From: SHVO01 sp041919675 | Lineage (GTDB): Bacteria; Pseudomonadota; Alphaproteobacteria; Rhodospirillales; Rhodospirillaceae | Length of the DNA stretch: 27,684 nucleotides | Reading direction: 5' to 3' | Assembly (NCBI GenBank): GCA_041919675.1 | Contig: JAYRTJ010000044.1 | Span: 1-27,684 of the forward strand | Shown: piece by piece, positions 12,867 through 21,281 of the stretch | Position numbering within the stretch: the first letter of the stretch is position 1 | Layout of the letters: each line of letters opens with the position of its first letter | Program-made: the position numbers and the translations under genes | The notes under the pieces: generated by a model | Database searches by the model: none | Told to the model about the DNA's origin: nothing | Seen by the model: the letters and a program-made list of their open reading frames with translations, nothing else

Positions 12867-14675
12867 ATGCCCGATGAATCTGCCCCGCGCCCGGACGCGG
12901 TTGTCGAAGTGCTTCCAATCGCCAGCCCCGCGCTGCCGCGCACGCCCTTCCGCTATATCTTCCACTATCTGCGCGCCGGCTTTCTGCCGCCGCTCACGGG
13001 CATGGTTGTGCTCATGAGTATCTGGACTGCGCTTGAGACTTTGCAGCCCTACTTCATCGGCCAGCTCGTTCAAGGCCTCACGCAGGCTCAAGCCGGCGGC
13101 ATCGCGCAGGTCGTGCCATGGTTCGCCGCGCTCTGCGTCACCTGGTTCGGCACGTATGTGTTCGCGCATCTCTACGCCTCCTATTCGCAGATGAGGCTCA
13201 CGGACCTTCGTTTGCACATGCAAGACGAGATGTTCGCCTATCTGCATGGCCACGCGCCGCGCTATTTCATGGACAACGCCGGCGGCGGCCTGGTGCAGAA
13301 GATCCGCCAGGCTGGCAACGCGGCCATGATCATCATCGATTACCTTTGCACCAACGTCGTGCGCCTGGGCGTGATGCTGACGATCACCGTCGTCATGATC
13401 CTCCACCAGGCGCCCGATCTCCTGGCGCCGTTCTGCATTTTCTTGACGGCGTTCACGGCCATCGCCGTGTTGACGGCGCAGCGGATGCGCCATTTCGCCA
13501 AGGCGCATGCAAAAGCCGCGGCCGACGTGGTTGGCCGTATGGTGGATTCCGTCACCAACTGGGACGTCGTGCGCAGTTTTGCCCGCGCGGTCTATGAACG
13601 CGCGACCATGCAGCCTTTCAATGCCGCCGAGCGCGCGGCGCATCTCAAATTGCGCCTATCTCTTTCGGCCATGCGCATGACGCTGCATGTGTTCAGCGTC
13701 GCTTTCATCGCGTGGCTTGTCTGGGAAAGCCTGCAAGCCGCTCTCGCGGGTACGATGTCGGTCGGCGCTTTCACCACCGTCCTGATGCTGTCCTTCACGG
13801 TGGCCGCGACCATCCGCACCCTCGGCGACAATCTCTTCGTCTACTTCGAGTATTACGGCATTCTCAGCGAGGCGCTGACGACCGTGCTTGCATCGCATGA
13901 GATCGTCGATCCGCCCGGCGCGGCGCCGCTTCATGTGCGCGGCGGAGCGGTCGCCTTCGAGCGGGTGACCTTCTCCTATGCCGATGGCGCGCCGGTGTTC
14001 ACGGATTTCTCGCTCTCCATAAAGCCGGGTGAACGCGTCGGCCTCGTCGGGCCTTCCGGCGCGGGCAAAAGCACGCTCATCAAGCTCCTGCGCAGACAAT
14101 TCATTTATGAAAGCGGGCGCATCGTCATCGACGGGCAGGATATCGCGCGGGTGACTTGGGACTCCCTGCACGACGGCATCGGTGAAGTGCCCCAGAACCC
14201 CAGCATCTTCCACCGCTCGGTGCGCGATAATATCCGCTATAGCCGGCCCGATGCCCGCGACGACGAAGTGATCGCGGCGGCGAAACGCGCGCATTGCCAT
14301 GAGTTCATCGCCGGCCGTGAACACGGCTACGATTCCGTCGTGGGCGAAAAGGGGATGAAGCTGTCCGGCGGTGAACGCCAGCGTGTGGCCATCGCGCGCG
14401 CCTTCCTCAAGAACGCGCCGATCCTTCTTCTCGATGAAGCGACGTCTTCACTGGACAGCGAGGCGGAACATCTGATTCAAGACGGTCTGCTCGCGCTCAT
14501 GAAAGGGCGTACGGTCATCGCGATCGCGCACCGCCTGTCCACCATTGCGCATCTCGACCGGATCGTGGTGCTCGACAAGGGCCGGATCGCCGAGCAGGGA
14601 ACGCACGCCGAGCTCCTGGCGGCGGGCGGTGCCTATGCCAAGCTGTGGCAGCGCCAGGCCGGAGGTTTCATGTGA
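12867..14675 (+). CDS. ABC exporter, fused membrane and ATPase domains
   Basis: The 602-residue half-transporter has an N-terminal type-IV (ABC_membrane) domain with about six transmembrane helices (roughly residues 40-330) and a C-terminal ATPase. ATPase motifs are complete: Walker A GPSGAGKST (about 395), Q-loop EVPQNPSIFHRSVRDNI, signature LSGGERQRVAIARAF (about 498), Walker B ILLLDEATSSLD (about 521) and H-loop IAIAHRLST. It should work as a homodimer in the inner membrane. The subfamily is that of MsbA/Atm1/multidrug-like exporters; the substrate is unknown, although the adjoining GST-fold gene hints at glutathione- or thiol-linked export. It is translationally coupled to the next gene (ATGTGA overlap). 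The N-terminal 25 residues are Pro/Ala-rich and likely disordered. Confidence 0.94.
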   Translation: MPDESAPRPDAVVEVLPIASPALPRTPFRYIFHYLRAGFLPPLTGMVVLMSIWTALETLQPYFIGQLVQGLTQAQAGGIAQVVPWFAALCVTWFGTYVFAHLYASYSQMRLTDLRLHMQDEMFAYLHGHAPRYFMDNAGGGLVQKIRQAGNAAMIIIDYLCTNVVRLGVMLTITVVMILHQAPDLLAPFCIFLTAFTAIAVLTAQRMRHFAKAHAKAAADVVGRMVDSVTNWDVVRSFARAVYERATMQPFNAAERAAHLKLRLSLSAMRMTLHVFSVAFIAWLVWESLQAALAGTMSVGAFTTVLMLSFTVAATIRTLGDNLFVYFEYYGILSEALTTVLASHEIVDPPGAAPLHVRGGAVAFERVTFSYADGAPVFTDFSLSIKPGERVGLVGPSGAGKSTLIKLLRRQFIYESGRIVIDGQDIARVTWDSLHDGIGEVPQNPSIFHRSVRDNIRYSRPDARDDEVIAAAKRAHCHEFIAGREHGYDSVVGEKGMKLSGGERQRVAIARAFLKNAPILLLDEATSSLDSEAEHLIQDGLLALMKGRTVIAIAHRLSTIAHLDRIVVLDKGRIAEQGTHAELLAAGGAYAKLWQRQAGGFM

Positions 14676-15379
14676 TTACGCTTTATCAATTCCGGCCGCT
14701 GAACGGCCTGCCCAATCCCAGTCCCTTCTGCATGAAGCTCGAGACCTACCTGCGCATGGCGGGGCTTCAATATGAAGCGCGCACGGTGCTGCGGCCGGGC
14801 TCGGCCACCGGCAAATGCCCTTATATTGTCATCGACGGTGAAACCTTGACGGACTCCAGCCGCATCATCGCCGCGCTGGAAAGCCGCTTCGGTCACCCGG
14901 TGGACGGCAAGCTGACGTTGGCCCAACGCGGTGAATCGGTCGCGTTCCAGCGCATGCTCGACGAGCACCTTTACTGGGTGGCGGTCTATGGCCGCTGGGT
15001 GGCGCAGCCGGCCGAACGCCGGCGCCGGTTCCTCAAAGATCTCGGGATTCCGCCTGCGCTTGCCGGCATCGCAGCTTGGGTGGGCCGCCGCCGTTATCAA
15101 CGCGCCTTGCATGCCCAAGGCATCGGCCGCCATTCCCCGGAGGTTATCTGGCAGCTTGGAATTTCCGATTTGCAGGCCGCCGCGCATTGGCTGGGCACGC
15201 GCCCGTATGCGTTCGGCGATGAGCCGACCGTGCTCGACGCCTGTCTCTATTCCTATGTCGGCAACATTATCCGCTCGCCTTGGGACAATCCGTTGAAGAT
15301 CGCGGCGCTCAAGCACCGCAGCCTCGTCGACCACTTCGGCCGCATGTTCGCGCGTTACTTTCCGGAACTCGCAGCTTAA
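14672..15379 (+). CDS. Glutathione S-transferase-fold protein (metaxin/FaxC-like)
   Basis: The GTG at 14672 overlaps the exporter stop (GTGA) and has GGAGG at 14661-14665, so it is preferred over the longer frame that begins inside the exporter gene. The 235-residue product has a thioredoxin-like N-terminus (ITLYQFRPLNGLPNPSPFCM, with a KCPYIVIDGETLTDSSRII segment that holds the cis-Pro and Ser-binding turn) and a helical C-terminal domain ending GDEPTVLDACLYSYVGNII. This layout is that of the Tom37/metaxin/FaxC branch of GSTs. It is coupled to the ABC exporter, so the two probably work together, for example on a thiol adduct. That link is inference. Confidence 0.87.
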   Translation: MITLYQFRPLNGLPNPSPFCMKLETYLRMAGLQYEARTVLRPGSATGKCPYIVIDGETLTDSSRIIAALESRFGHPVDGKLTLAQRGESVAFQRMLDEHLYWVAVYGRWVAQPAERRRRFLKDLGIPPALAGIAAWVGRRRYQRALHAQGIGRHSPEVIWQLGISDLQAAAHWLGTRPYAFGDEPTVLDACLYSYVGNIIRSPWDNPLKIAALKHRSLVDHFGRMFARYFPELAA

Positions 15380-15432
15380 CGAGTCGTTTTGTGATAGGCT
15401 GGTCCTTGTCACGTTTTCTTCAAGGGGGAGTC

Positions 15433-15774
15433 ATGTTTCGCCGCGCGCCCGCGCTTGCTCTGCTTTTGATTTTTGGTGCCTGTTCCGACGGCCCCGCGGT
15501 GACCGCGAATAGCGCGCCGTCCGCGACCGATAACGCCGCCGCGGCGGGCTCAACGGCCCAAGTCGCGATCCTCGCAAAGGGAACGGCGCTGCCGGCGGGT
15601 TACAAAGTGGACCCGGCCCGCACCATGATTTTCGGGACCGACGACAGGTGGCTGGGCCGCCTGACCTTCACGTCGGAAAGCACGGGCCGCATGGCCACCA
15701 TCAACATCCGCCGCGGTTCGGTGATCGGTTCGACGCAGGTGGATATGGTGGTCGCGCCTAAAAGCGCGCAGTAG
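15433..15774 (+). CDS. Small exported protein, probable lipoprotein
   Basis: The ATG at 15433 follows GGGGGAG by 2-3 bases and opens a 113-residue frame. A signal segment MFRRAPALALLLIFGAC ends at a Cys that could be a lipobox, although F at -3 is not standard. A Ser/Thr/Ala-rich linker (about residues 20-45) precedes a compact beta-rich C-terminal part (GTDDRWLGRLTFTSESTGR, then INIRRGSVIGSTQVDMVV). No family is recognised. The stop codon directly abuts that of the convergent acyl-CoA ligase gene. Confidence 0.78.
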   Translation: MFRRAPALALLLIFGACSDGPAVTANSAPSATDNAAAAGSTAQVAILAKGTALPAGYKVDPARTMIFGTDDRWLGRLTFTSESTGRMATINIRRGSVIGSTQVDMVVAPKSAQ

Positions 15775-17304
15775 CTAGGCTTTTAGATTCGCGTCCCACG
15801 CGGGGCGGTAATCCCGGCGCAACAGGTTCTTCTGAACCTTTCCCATCGTGTTGCGCGGCAGAGTCTCGGCGAAGACGATCATCTTGGGAATCTTGTAACT
15901 CGCCAGCGAGTCCTTCAGCGCCGCGCGAACGGCCTCGGGTGACGGCGCCGCCGCGCCGGCGTTCATGGTGACGACGGCCAGGCCCGCTTCGCCGAAATCC
16001 GGATGCGGCATGCCGACCACGGCGGATTCGGCAACGCCGGGCAACCCGTCGATCACGGTTTCGATTTCCTTCGGGTACACGTTATAGCCGCCCGAGATCA
16101 TCATATCCTTGGCGCGCCCAACGATATTCACCATGCCGTCCGGATCGAGCTGGGCGAGATCGCCCGTCTTGAAGAATCCGTCGACGGTGAAGTCCTCGGC
16201 GGTCTTCTCCGGCTTGCGCCAGTAACCACGGAAGACGCTCGGGCCCTTGATCTGGATTTCGCCGGTCGTGCCGTTGGGCGCCGGCTGATTGGTCTCGTCG
16301 GCGACGCGCAACGTCAGGCCGGGCAGCGGCCAGCCCACGGCGCCGGCGGTCCGCGCGCGGTCGATGTGCGCGCTGGTGATGATGCAGGCTTCCGTCATGC
16401 CGTAGCGTTCCAAAATCTGCTTGCCGGTCCGGTCCTCGAAGGCCCGGAAGGTTTCATCCAGCAAGGGCGCCGATCCGCTGATGAACAGGCGCACGGTCTT
16501 GGCGGCTTCCGCCTTGAAGCCGCAGTTGGCCAGAAGGCGCACATAATATGTGGGCACGCCCATAAAGACCGTCGATTTCCCAAGGTCGCGGATCGTCTCC
16601 TCGGGCGTGAAACGGCTATGGAAGATCATGCCGGTGCCGTTCATCAGCACGGTGTTCAGCGCCACGAACAGGCCATGCACATGGAAGATCGGCAGGGTGT
16701 GCAGCAGCACGTCATCGGGTCCGAACTTCCAGACCTCGTGCAGCGCCTTGGCGTTGGCGGCGAGATTGCCGTGGCTCAGCATCACGCCCTTCGGTTTCCC
16801 GGTTGTGCCGGAGGAGTAGAGGATCGCGGCAAGGTCCGTTTGAGCGCGTTCGACCGAACCTTCGAGCGGCGCGAGGCTCGCGGCCCGGTTCATCAGCGTG
16901 CCTTGACCGTTTGCATCCAGGGTCAGCAGGTGCGGCACTTTGCGCGCGGCGCAGACATCCATCAGCGCTTTGGACGCCGGATCGGCGACCACGAGTGCGG
17001 GCTCCGCATCGGCGATGAAATAGTCGAGCTCGTCGGCGCGGTAGCCGGTGTTCATCGGCAGGAAGACCGCGCCGGCGCGCAGGCACGCGAGATAGAGGAA
17101 CACCGCTTCGGCGGATTTCTCCACCTGCATCGCCACGCGGTCGCCCGGCGCGACCTTCAGTTCGGCCAGGAGCGCGGCGATGCGCCCCGAAATCGTGTTG
17201 AGATCGTCATAGGAGAAGACGCGGCCGTCGGGCCGGGTGATGAAAGGCCGCGCGCCGTCCTTGGGAAAGCGCGTGCGGAAGATTTCAAAAAGATTCGCGG
17301 TCAT
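15775..17304 (-). CDS. matB: Malonyl-CoA/methylmalonyl-CoA synthetase-like ligase
   Basis: This 509-residue ANL-superfamily enzyme has the P-loop ILYSSGTTGKPKG (161-173), A5 motif ERYGMTE (299-305), A7 region TGDLAQLDPDG, A8 hinge GRAKDMMISGGYNVYPKEIE, and the adenylating Lys in NTMGKVQK (K489). The whole sequence, for example VAMQVEKSAEAVFLYLACLR, LPIFHVHGLFVA and LFISGSAPLL, is very close to rhizobial MatB as I recall it, which forms malonyl-CoA from malonate, CoA and ATP. The start at 17304 follows that alignment (MTANLFEIF); the open frame reaches 17343. matA (decarboxylase) and matC (transporter) are not adjacent, so a role in malonate or methylmalonate salvage is inferred. Confidence 0.88.
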   Translation of the reverse strand: MTANLFEIFRTRFPKDGARPFITRPDGRVFSYDDLNTISGRIAALLAELKVAPGDRVAMQVEKSAEAVFLYLACLRAGAVFLPMNTGYRADELDYFIADAEPALVVADPASKALMDVCAARKVPHLLTLDANGQGTLMNRAASLAPLEGSVERAQTDLAAILYSSGTTGKPKGVMLSHGNLAANAKALHEVWKFGPDDVLLHTLPIFHVHGLFVALNTVLMNGTGMIFHSRFTPEETIRDLGKSTVFMGVPTYYVRLLANCGFKAEAAKTVRLFISGSAPLLDETFRAFEDRTGKQILERYGMTEACIITSAHIDRARTAGAVGWPLPGLTLRVADETNQPAPNGTTGEIQIKGPSVFRGYWRKPEKTAEDFTVDGFFKTGDLAQLDPDGMVNIVGRAKDMMISGGYNVYPKEIETVIDGLPGVAESAVVGMPHPDFGEAGLAVVTMNAGAAAPSPEAVRAALKDSLASYKIPKMIVFAETLPRNTMGKVQKNLLRRDYRPAWDANLKA

Positions 17305-17358
17305 GCCGCCGTCTTCATACGGAAAAAGGCAGGCCGCCGCCAACGCCGGAGATGCGTC

Positions 17359-17544
17359 TTAGATCGTGAAGTTGAGATATTGGCCGCGCATCGGGTGCGG
17401 GCTCGGCTCCTGCTGGAGCTTCTTCGACGGATCGGGCGGCGGCGGCGGCGGATTCGCGTTCGTCGCCGGACCCGGGTCGCGCACGCGGGCGCTGGGGGTC
17501 TGCTGAAAGGCCGACAGATCGTTGATGGTGCTGGTGTCGCTCAT
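17359..17544 (-). CDS. Small proline-rich protein of unknown function
   Basis: A 61-codon frame starts at 17544 (MSDTSTINDLSAFQQTPSAR), contains a run of six prolines (NPPPPPPDPSKK) and ends GQYLNFTI. It fills the gap between the ferredoxin reductase and the ligase in the same orientation. No frame of similar quality competes here. There is no signal peptide or membrane segment, and the composition suggests a mostly disordered cytoplasmic peptide. The ribosome site is weak (TTGGGG near the ATG). No family recognised. Confidence 0.5.
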   Translation of the reverse strand: MSDTSTINDLSAFQQTPSARVRDPGPATNANPPPPPPDPSKKLQQEPSPHPMRGQYLNFTI

Positions 17545-17617
17545 GCCCCAAGCCTAATCCCTCAACCGAAGAGTGCAAGGGTTGATCGAAAACGCACGGA
17601 ATCGTAAGGCCTTAGCG

Positions 17618-18844
17618 TTAGCCGACGGGCGGAATGAAAGCCTGGAGCGGGGTGGCGGGGTCGGCCAGCAGAATCGGATCGGGCTTGACCCGGTGGGAAA
17701 TCAGCTTCTTCGACTGAAGAAAATCCTTGGCCATGTTCACCGCATGGCAGGCCACGAAAACCCCGTCCCGCAGATAGCAGGCCGAGAATTTACGTCCCTC
17801 CCGGGAGCCGCGAATCACGACCTGGTCGCCGGGCTTTGAAAGTCCCGCCATCTGCAATTTCAAATCGTACTGATCGGACCAGAACCAGGGCACCTCGTCG
17901 TACGCCGCCGGCGCGCCCGTGATCGCGAGGGCCGCGGCCTTGCCCTGGCCGAGCGCGTTGGGCACGGACTCGAGGCGGAGACGCTCGCCGACAACGCGCG
18001 AAGGATGGTTGGTGCAGTCGCCCGCCGCGAAGATGTCGGGATCGATGGTGCGCGTGCATTCGTCGACGACGATGCCGTTGTCGACGGGCAGTCCCGCTTC
18101 TACAGCGAGTTCCACATTCGGAACGATCCCGATGCCGATCACCGCGAGATCGGCGTCGATCGCCGAGCCGTCGCCGCAGCGAACCCGCGCAAGCGTGCCG
18201 GCGCCCTCGAAACCCGTGACGGTCTCGGACGTGCGGATATCGACGCCTTCGGCGCGGTGGACGTCGGTGTAGAACCGGGACATCTCCGGCGCGACGACGC
18301 GGTTCAGCACCAGCGGCATCATCTCGAGGATCGTCACCTTGCAGCCGCGCTTCACCGCGACCGCCGCGACCTCAAGACCGATATAGCCGCCGCCGACGAT
18401 CACGAGTTTCACACCCGGTGAGAGACGGTTGCGGAATCCCAGGACGTCCTCGGCGTTACGCAGGTAGTGCACGCCGGGAAGTTCGGCGCCGGGACAGATC
18501 ATCCGCCGCACGCGCCCGCCCGTGGCCAGCACGAGCTTGCCGTAGCGCAGCACTTCTCCCGTGGAAAGGCCGACGGCCTTCTGCACGCGGTCGATGTGGG
18601 AAACCGTTGTTTTCAGGCGTAAGTCGATATTCCTGTCGGCGTAGAAGGCGGCAGGACGCATCGCCATGCGCTCGAGTTCGACCTCGCCCGCGAGGAAGCC
18701 TTTGGACAGCGGCGGACGTTCGTACGGCACATAGGCTTCGTCGCCGATCATGGTGATCGGACCCGCGAATTGAGTCTGGCGCAGGAAGATCGCGGTCTGG
18801 GCGCCGGCCTGGCCCGCACCGATGATAAGAACGTTCTCGCTCAT
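17618..18844 (-). CDS. FAD-dependent NAD(P)H:ferredoxin reductase
   Basis: The 408-residue protein has an N-terminal FAD-binding fold (VLIIGAGQAGAQTAIFLRQ), YERPPLSKGFLAGE, the ATGGRVR hinge, a NAD(P)-binding motif VIVGGGYIGLEVAA (about 148-161), the second FAD motif DIFAAGDCTNHP, and a C-terminal domain with VPWFWSDQYDLKLQMAGL. This is the order in rhodocoxin/putidaredoxin reductases and BphA4-type oxygenase reductases. It would pass electrons from NAD(P)H to a [2Fe-2S] ferredoxin for a P450 or dioxygenase, but neither partner is in the window. It starts 32 bp after the receiver gene and has no clear ribosome site, so it may depend on read-through from there. Confidence 0.93.
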   Translation of the reverse strand: MSENVLIIGAGQAGAQTAIFLRQTQFAGPITMIGDEAYVPYERPPLSKGFLAGEVELERMAMRPAAFYADRNIDLRLKTTVSHIDRVQKAVGLSTGEVLRYGKLVLATGGRVRRMICPGAELPGVHYLRNAEDVLGFRNRLSPGVKLVIVGGGYIGLEVAAVAVKRGCKVTILEMMPLVLNRVVAPEMSRFYTDVHRAEGVDIRTSETVTGFEGAGTLARVRCGDGSAIDADLAVIGIGIVPNVELAVEAGLPVDNGIVVDECTRTIDPDIFAAGDCTNHPSRVVGERLRLESVPNALGQGKAAALAITGAPAAYDEVPWFWSDQYDLKLQMAGLSKPGDQVVIRGSREGRKFSACYLRDGVFVACHAVNMAKDFLQSKKLISHRVKPDPILLADPATPLQAFIPPVG

Positions 18845-18876
18845 GGTGATGGTATGAAGAAGCCGGAGAAGAAGCG

Positions 18877-19470
18877 CTAGTTTTCTTTGATGGCGTCGCC
18901 GGCCACCAGCTTGTCGATCTGCTCCTGGGTCAGGCTCTTCTTCATCTCTTCCTTGCTCATCGGCACGCGCGGACCCTTGCCGCGCTTTTCCTCGCCTTCG
19001 GACATCACTTCCGAACGGCGGCGGCGGTCGGGGCCGAAATAGCCGCCGATGTCGACGAACGGACGCGGACGTTCGATCACTTCACGGATGCGAAGGATAA
19101 GGCTTTTGGCGTTGAAGGGCTTCGCGACATATTCGGTGACGCCGGCGTTGCGCGCGAAAATCACTTTCTCGCGGCGCGTCTCCGAGGTGATCATGATGAT
19201 CGGTGTGAAGCGGATGTTGTTGTTCTTCTCCGCGCGCACCGACTTCAGGAACTCGACCCCGCTCATCGGCTGCAGCAGCCACTCGGTGATGACGATGTCC
19301 GGCGCCCAGGTGCGCATGATGCCCAAGGCTTCGCCGCCATGGTGCGCCTCGTCGATGCGCTTACAGCCCAAGGTCTCCAGAATCCCCTTGATGACCCGCC
19401 GCATGTACGCGCGGTCGTCCACCACGAGGAAGCTGATGGGCTTCAAATAATCTGAAGTCGCGCCCGCCAT
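18877..19470 (-). CDS. Single-domain receiver protein with Glu at the phosphosite
   Basis: Residues 12-130 form a CheY-like receiver: acidic pair VVDDRAYMRR (D18, D19), Thr/Ser in MITSETRR (T95), and Lys in YVAKPFNAKSL (K117). At the phospho-acceptor position the sequence reads DIVITEWLLQPMSG, with E63 where Asp is normal. The tail carries the FGPDRRRR motif found in alphaproteobacterial stand-alone receivers and a charged, probably disordered end (KKSLTQEQIDKLVAGDAI). Glu can mimic a phosphorylated Asp or abolish phosphotransfer, so this may be a constitutive or phosphorylation-independent regulator. No output domain and no neighbouring kinase. GGGGGAAAA lies 12-20 bp before the start. Confidence 0.9.
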   Translation of the reverse strand: MAGATSDYLKPISFLVVDDRAYMRRVIKGILETLGCKRIDEAHHGGEALGIMRTWAPDIVITEWLLQPMSGVEFLKSVRAEKNNNIRFTPIIMITSETRREKVIFARNAGVTEYVAKPFNAKSLILRIREVIERPRPFVDIGGYFGPDRRRRSEVMSEGEEKRGKGPRVPMSKEEMKKSLTQEQIDKLVAGDAIKEN

Positions 19471-19602
19471 ACGTTACGTGCTTTTCCCCCTGAAGGCGTC
19501 GTTTTTCACCGGCGCCATTCCAGCCCGTTCCCCGGGATCATATTTTGGAAGTTTTAAGGTATTCTTTCTCCCGGACAACTCAAAGCTTTTGAAGGACATA
19601 CA

Positions 19603-20247
19603 GTGAAGACCACCCCCGCCAAGCCGGCTCGGGCCGCTCTTGCCGATCATGCCCCCCGGACCTGGCAACGGATGCTGTCCGGCCGCCGGCTGAACCTCGT
19701 GGAGCCCTCGCCCCTGGACATCGAGATCGAGGATATCGCCCTGGGTCTTGCCCGTAACACGCGCTGGAACGGCCAGACCCGCGGAGCCCACGGTTGGAGT
19801 GTGGCCCAGCATTCAGACCTTACGGTTGAGATCATGCGCCGCCTGAAACCGCGTGCGCCGGCCAGCCTGCTCATGGCCACGAAGCTTCACGATGCCTCGG
19901 AATACGTGACCCACGACCTGATCACCCCCTTGAAGGCGGTCGTCGGGGACGTCTTCAAGGAGGTCGAGCGCCGCCTGACCTCGGCCATCTACATCCGCTT
20001 CGGGCTGAAGCCGGTTCTTTCCGCGGACGACAAGGCCCTCATCAAGAAGGCCGACATCATCGCCGCCGCCACCGAGGCGGTTCAGCTTGCCGGCTTCACG
20101 GCCGCCGAGTGTAAGAATGTCCTCAACTTCAAGGAAAAGCCCCTAAAAGACGTCACGCTCACACCGCTGCCCGTGGCGGACGCGGAACGCCAATTCCTCG
20201 CGGGCTTCCGAATCCTTGAAAAAGCCCTCGCGCTGCAGACCCGTTAA
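19603..20247 (+). CDS. HD-domain phosphohydrolase, YfbR-like
   Basis: The GTG at 19603 has GAAGGA eight bases upstream and opens a 214-residue protein. The HD-fold metal site is complete: VAQHS (H70), KLHDASEYV (H96, D97) and KKADIIAAATEA (D151), the order H...HD...D of 5'-deoxynucleotidases such as E. coli YfbR. HDASEYVTHDLITPLK is the segment typical of this group. It probably dephosphorylates 5'-deoxynucleotides in the cytoplasm; the substrate range is inferred. It is divergent from the receiver gene, and 11 bp separate it from the DUF423 gene, with which it likely forms an operon. Confidence 0.88.
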   Translation: MKTTPAKPARAALADHAPRTWQRMLSGRRLNLVEPSPLDIEIEDIALGLARNTRWNGQTRGAHGWSVAQHSDLTVEIMRRLKPRAPASLLMATKLHDASEYVTHDLITPLKAVVGDVFKEVERRLTSAIYIRFGLKPVLSADDKALIKKADIIAAATEAVQLAGFTAAECKNVLNFKEKPLKDVTLTPLPVADAERQFLAGFRILEKALALQTR

Positions 20248-20258
20248 CAGGAGATCAT

Positions 20259-20672
20259 ATGAGCCGCTTCGCAACGACCCTTTATGTCTTCGGCGCCGTC
20301 ATGGCGTTGATGTCCGTGTGTGCCGACGCCTTCGCCGCGCACGGCCTTGTGACCGTGGCCCCCGTCATGGAGCAGGCCGTGGTGTGGTTCAAGGAGGGCG
20401 CCAATTTCCAGATGAATCACGCGCTCGCCCTGATCGCCGCGGTCGCGGTGGCCGAGCGCCTCCCCGCCGGGCGCGCCCAGTTCCTCCTGCGCCTCGCCGC
20501 CCTCGCCTTCGGGACCGGCGCGCTCCTCTTTGCCGGCGCGCTCTATTCCATTTCCTTCTCGGGCCCAGGCTTTTTCGCGCCCTGGGGCGGCTTCGCGGTT
20601 ATGATCGGCTGGCTGTTGTTCGCGGCCGGCGCGGTCACGGCGGCGGTCTCTCCCGCCGGGCAGAAGGCTTAA
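20259..20672 (+). CDS. DUF423 integral membrane protein
   Basis: The 137-residue protein has four predicted transmembrane helices and the DUF423 signatures DAFAAHGL, FQMNHALALI, GALLFAGALYSISFSG and a final GWLLFAAGAVTAA helix. AGGAG at 20250-20254 precedes the ATG. E. coli YgdD belongs to the same family; no function is known. It follows the HD phosphohydrolase at 11 bp, and its stop overlaps the stop of the convergent gene by 4 bases. Confidence 0.93.
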   Translation: MSRFATTLYVFGAVMALMSVCADAFAAHGLVTVAPVMEQAVVWFKEGANFQMNHALALIAAVAVAERLPAGRAQFLLRLAALAFGTGALLFAGALYSISFSGPGFFAPWGGFAVMIGWLLFAAGAVTAAVSPAGQKA

Positions 20673-21256
20673 AGGCGGCCCGCGATCTTTTTGGCCAGCG
20701 CTTCTTCCATACCGCGCTGGGTCGCCTTGTCGCCGTTCTGCAGGAACACCGAGACGCCGAAGCTGACGTCGCCGACGCGCGAGGCGAGGCCGTCGCCCCA
20801 CCACAGGGCGTCGTCGCCGATGCCCGGAACCTGGATGGGCTTGGACGGAATGATGCCCTGTTCGGCGACCGCGTAGAACTCCTCCAGGAAGTGCTTGGCC
20901 TTGCCGCTGCCCTTCGGCCAGGTGATGGCGTTCAGGATGGCGAAGCGCATGCCGGCCATCGGCAGGTCGACGCTGTCCTTGCCTTCGTCTTCGGCCACGC
21001 GCCAAACACATGTGGACGAGTAAGCGCCTTCGTAGCCTTCCTTATGATCCAGTTTGCCGTCATCGCGGCGGTCCGCGGGCATCACCTTCAATTTCAAGGT
21101 GGAGGCGACTTCCGAATCCTTCAGCAGCGCGCAGGCATCCGCGGGGCCGGCGCCGGCTTGGGCCATGCTGTCGCGGGCGCTCATCGAGGCGACGGTCAGA
21201 ACCACCGCCACCGCCGCCACCACGCCGAGAATTCCGGCTTCCGCGCTCATACCCAT
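20669..21256 (-). CDS. Exported protein of unknown function
   Basis: The 195-residue product has an N-terminal hydrophobic segment (ILGVVAAVAVVLTVASMSA) that acts as signal peptide or anchor, so it should face the periplasm. The rest is soluble, with two Cys (ADACALL and SSTCVWR) that may form a disulfide and conserved-looking aromatic stretches (GDDALWWGDGLASRVGD, GVSVFLQNG). The layout recalls DUF3558-type exported proteins, but I cannot assign it with confidence. GAGGAG lies 8 bases before the ATG at 21256. It lies downstream of the MFS gene on the same strand with an 81-bp gap holding a TATGCT dyad. Confidence 0.72.
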   Translation of the reverse strand: MGMSAEAGILGVVAAVAVVLTVASMSARDSMAQAGAGPADACALLKDSEVASTLKLKVMPADRRDDGKLDHKEGYEGAYSSTCVWRVAEDEGKDSVDLPMAGMRFAILNAITWPKGSGKAKHFLEEFYAVAEQGIIPSKPIQVPGIGDDALWWGDGLASRVGDVSFGVSVFLQNGDKATQRGMEEALAKKIAGRL

Positions 21257-21281
21257 GGGTCAGTCTCCTCGTTAGGGTTTT

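Noticed and set aside
16003..17607. 534-codon plus-strand open frame opposite the MatB-like ligase
   Set aside because: Antisense shadow of a clear ANL enzyme; Arg/His/Gly-rich with no domain signature.
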